DNA of 64,000 nt. It comes from Dactylorhiza incarnata (Eukaryota > Streptophyta > Magnoliopsida > Asparagales > Orchidaceae). The notes beneath the pieces were generated by a model. That model made no database searches and was not told the origin of the DNA. It saw only the letters and a program-made list of their open reading frames with translations. The stretch covers positions 62,001 to 126,000 of the forward strand of contig JAWHQI010000611.1 of NCBI GenBank assembly GCA_033032865.1, in the 5' to 3' direction. A program made the translations under genes and the position numbers. Below are positions 63,236 to 64,000 of this stretch, in pieces; position 1 is the stretch's first letter; each line of letters opens with the position of its first letter.

Positions 63236-63658
63236 GTTACAGCTTTGATGATCTTTCTGAGGAAAGCAATGTCGGTATAGCCTCCGCGGCATAACCACAC
63301 CTGCCCAACTGATCATCTTAGTCTGTGACCATCGAATACTCCTAGGTACTCTCAAGCGATGCCTAAGCGGGACCCACAACTGGGTTGATCTCTCTGAGGA
63401 AAGCAATGTTCGCCGCCTAGGCCCACCTGCCCAATTGATCAACTCGGCTTGTAGCCCTAGGCAAGAGAGCAGTTGAGTCATTTACAGCCCTTATGACCAC
63501 TTGAGGAAAGCAATGTTCGCCGCCTAGGCCCACCTGCCCACTTGGTCATCTGGGTCTGTACTTCCTTTTTCTTTATTTCTACAACTCTTATGACCACTTG
63601 AGGAAAGCAATGTTCGCCGCCTAGGCCCACCTGCCCACTTGGTCATCTGAGTCTGTAG
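63236..63658 (+). other. Post-pol array of four stem-loop modules (E5)
   Basis: All arms are complementary, including M1 (GTTACAG/CTGTGAC and GATGATC/GATCATC), whose core is the alternative form gtcggtatagcc then gcggcataacc also found in E4. Confidence 0.75.
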
Positions 63659-64000
63659 TCATTCCTTTTTCCTTGCAGGAAAATTATCTCTCTTATGATC
63701 CTCGATCATTTGGAGAAAAGTAGTATCTAACAGGTACAAATATTGGCCCACTTGGTCATTTAAAAGTTGAAAAACTTTTAGACCAGGCGGTTTTATCTAT
63801 CAAGCCGGTCAGTTTGAAAGAGTACTACAGGTTATGAAAAATGGCTGCATAATATGCTAGCCAAGTAGGTAAAATGTATCTGGCTTTAAAGCTGGAAAGC
63901 GGGCTATTACAGGAAGCAACAAGGCAGTGTTACCGACTCGAGATAATCGAGTCAAGGCTTTCACTCTAATAGTCGGGAAATGGACTTATTAATCCTCTTG
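63659..64000 (+). other. Spacer of E5, no gene
   Basis: Nearly identical to 13761-14100 of E1. No gene was seen. Confidence 0.6.

Larger units (their letters stand above)
60855..64000 (+). mobile_element. E5: second family-A non-autonomous element, 5' part
   Basis: 5' LTR 60855-62142, primer-binding segment, leader, small ORF, gag and pol scraps, post-pol block, stem-loops, and spacer to the edge of the window, in the order of E1. The internal deletions differ from E1. Its repeat array, if it has one, would lie to the right. GTGTT (60850-60854) is the expected duplication. Confidence 0.9.

Overview
The window is a repeat-only stretch of a plant nuclear genome, very probably a flowering plant with a large, retrotransposon-rich genome; the species cannot be named from the sequence. 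No host gene, tRNA, rRNA or CRISPR array was seen. Essentially everything is either Ty3/gypsy LTR retrotransposon of the Tat/Ogre/Retand type or a 180-bp satellite. The lineage call rests on a gag-pol with a degenerate first RNase H, an added archaeal-type RNase H (aRH), a DD35E integrase, and extra spliced genes antisense to gag-pol next to the 3' LTR.

Two nests lie in one satellite array. Nest 1, outside to inside: satellite; E6 (+, 50181-54335 visible); E4 (+, 39108-50180 visible), inserted in E6 pol; E1 (+, 1-39107, 5' end outside the window), inserted in E4 gag-pol; then E3 (+, 1427-13161, target-site duplication GTAGT) and E2 (-, 15335-29191, duplication CCTGC), both inserted in E1. Satellite DNA is exposed at 54336-58458. 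Nest 2: E7 (-, 58459-60854 visible), inserted in the satellite and itself hit by E5 (+, from 60855 past the right edge).

E2 looks complete: 836-bp LTRs that look identical by eye, an uninterrupted 1872-residue gag-pol, and two intact spliced antisense genes, called aORF-a (594 aa) and aORF-b (574 aa) here. E3 has 836-bp LTRs differing at one site seen by eye, a one-base frameshift in gag, and a 2.1-kb deletion in the antisense locus. E4, E6 and E7 are decayed or deleted relatives. E1 and E5 belong to another LTR family (A), have lost nearly all of gag-pol, and keep only the primer-binding region, a short leader ORF, the post-pol block, the polypurine tract and the LTRs. E1 has a 9.3-kb array of 81-bp repeats where the others have antisense genes.

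The most interesting material is noncoding and shared by families with different LTRs: (i) an array of four two-tier stem-loops just after pol, with a constant apical core and stems that differ between modules but stay complementary; (ii) a hairpin near the poly(A) region of every LTR with compensatory changes; (iii) TATA boxes at fixed distance from the antisense genes; (iv) a palindromic CCG-NN-CGG word scattered through the elements and present in the clearest antisense introns; (v) a satellite with an eight-monomer, 1.5-kb higher-order repeat that shares a motif with the leader of E1 and E5.
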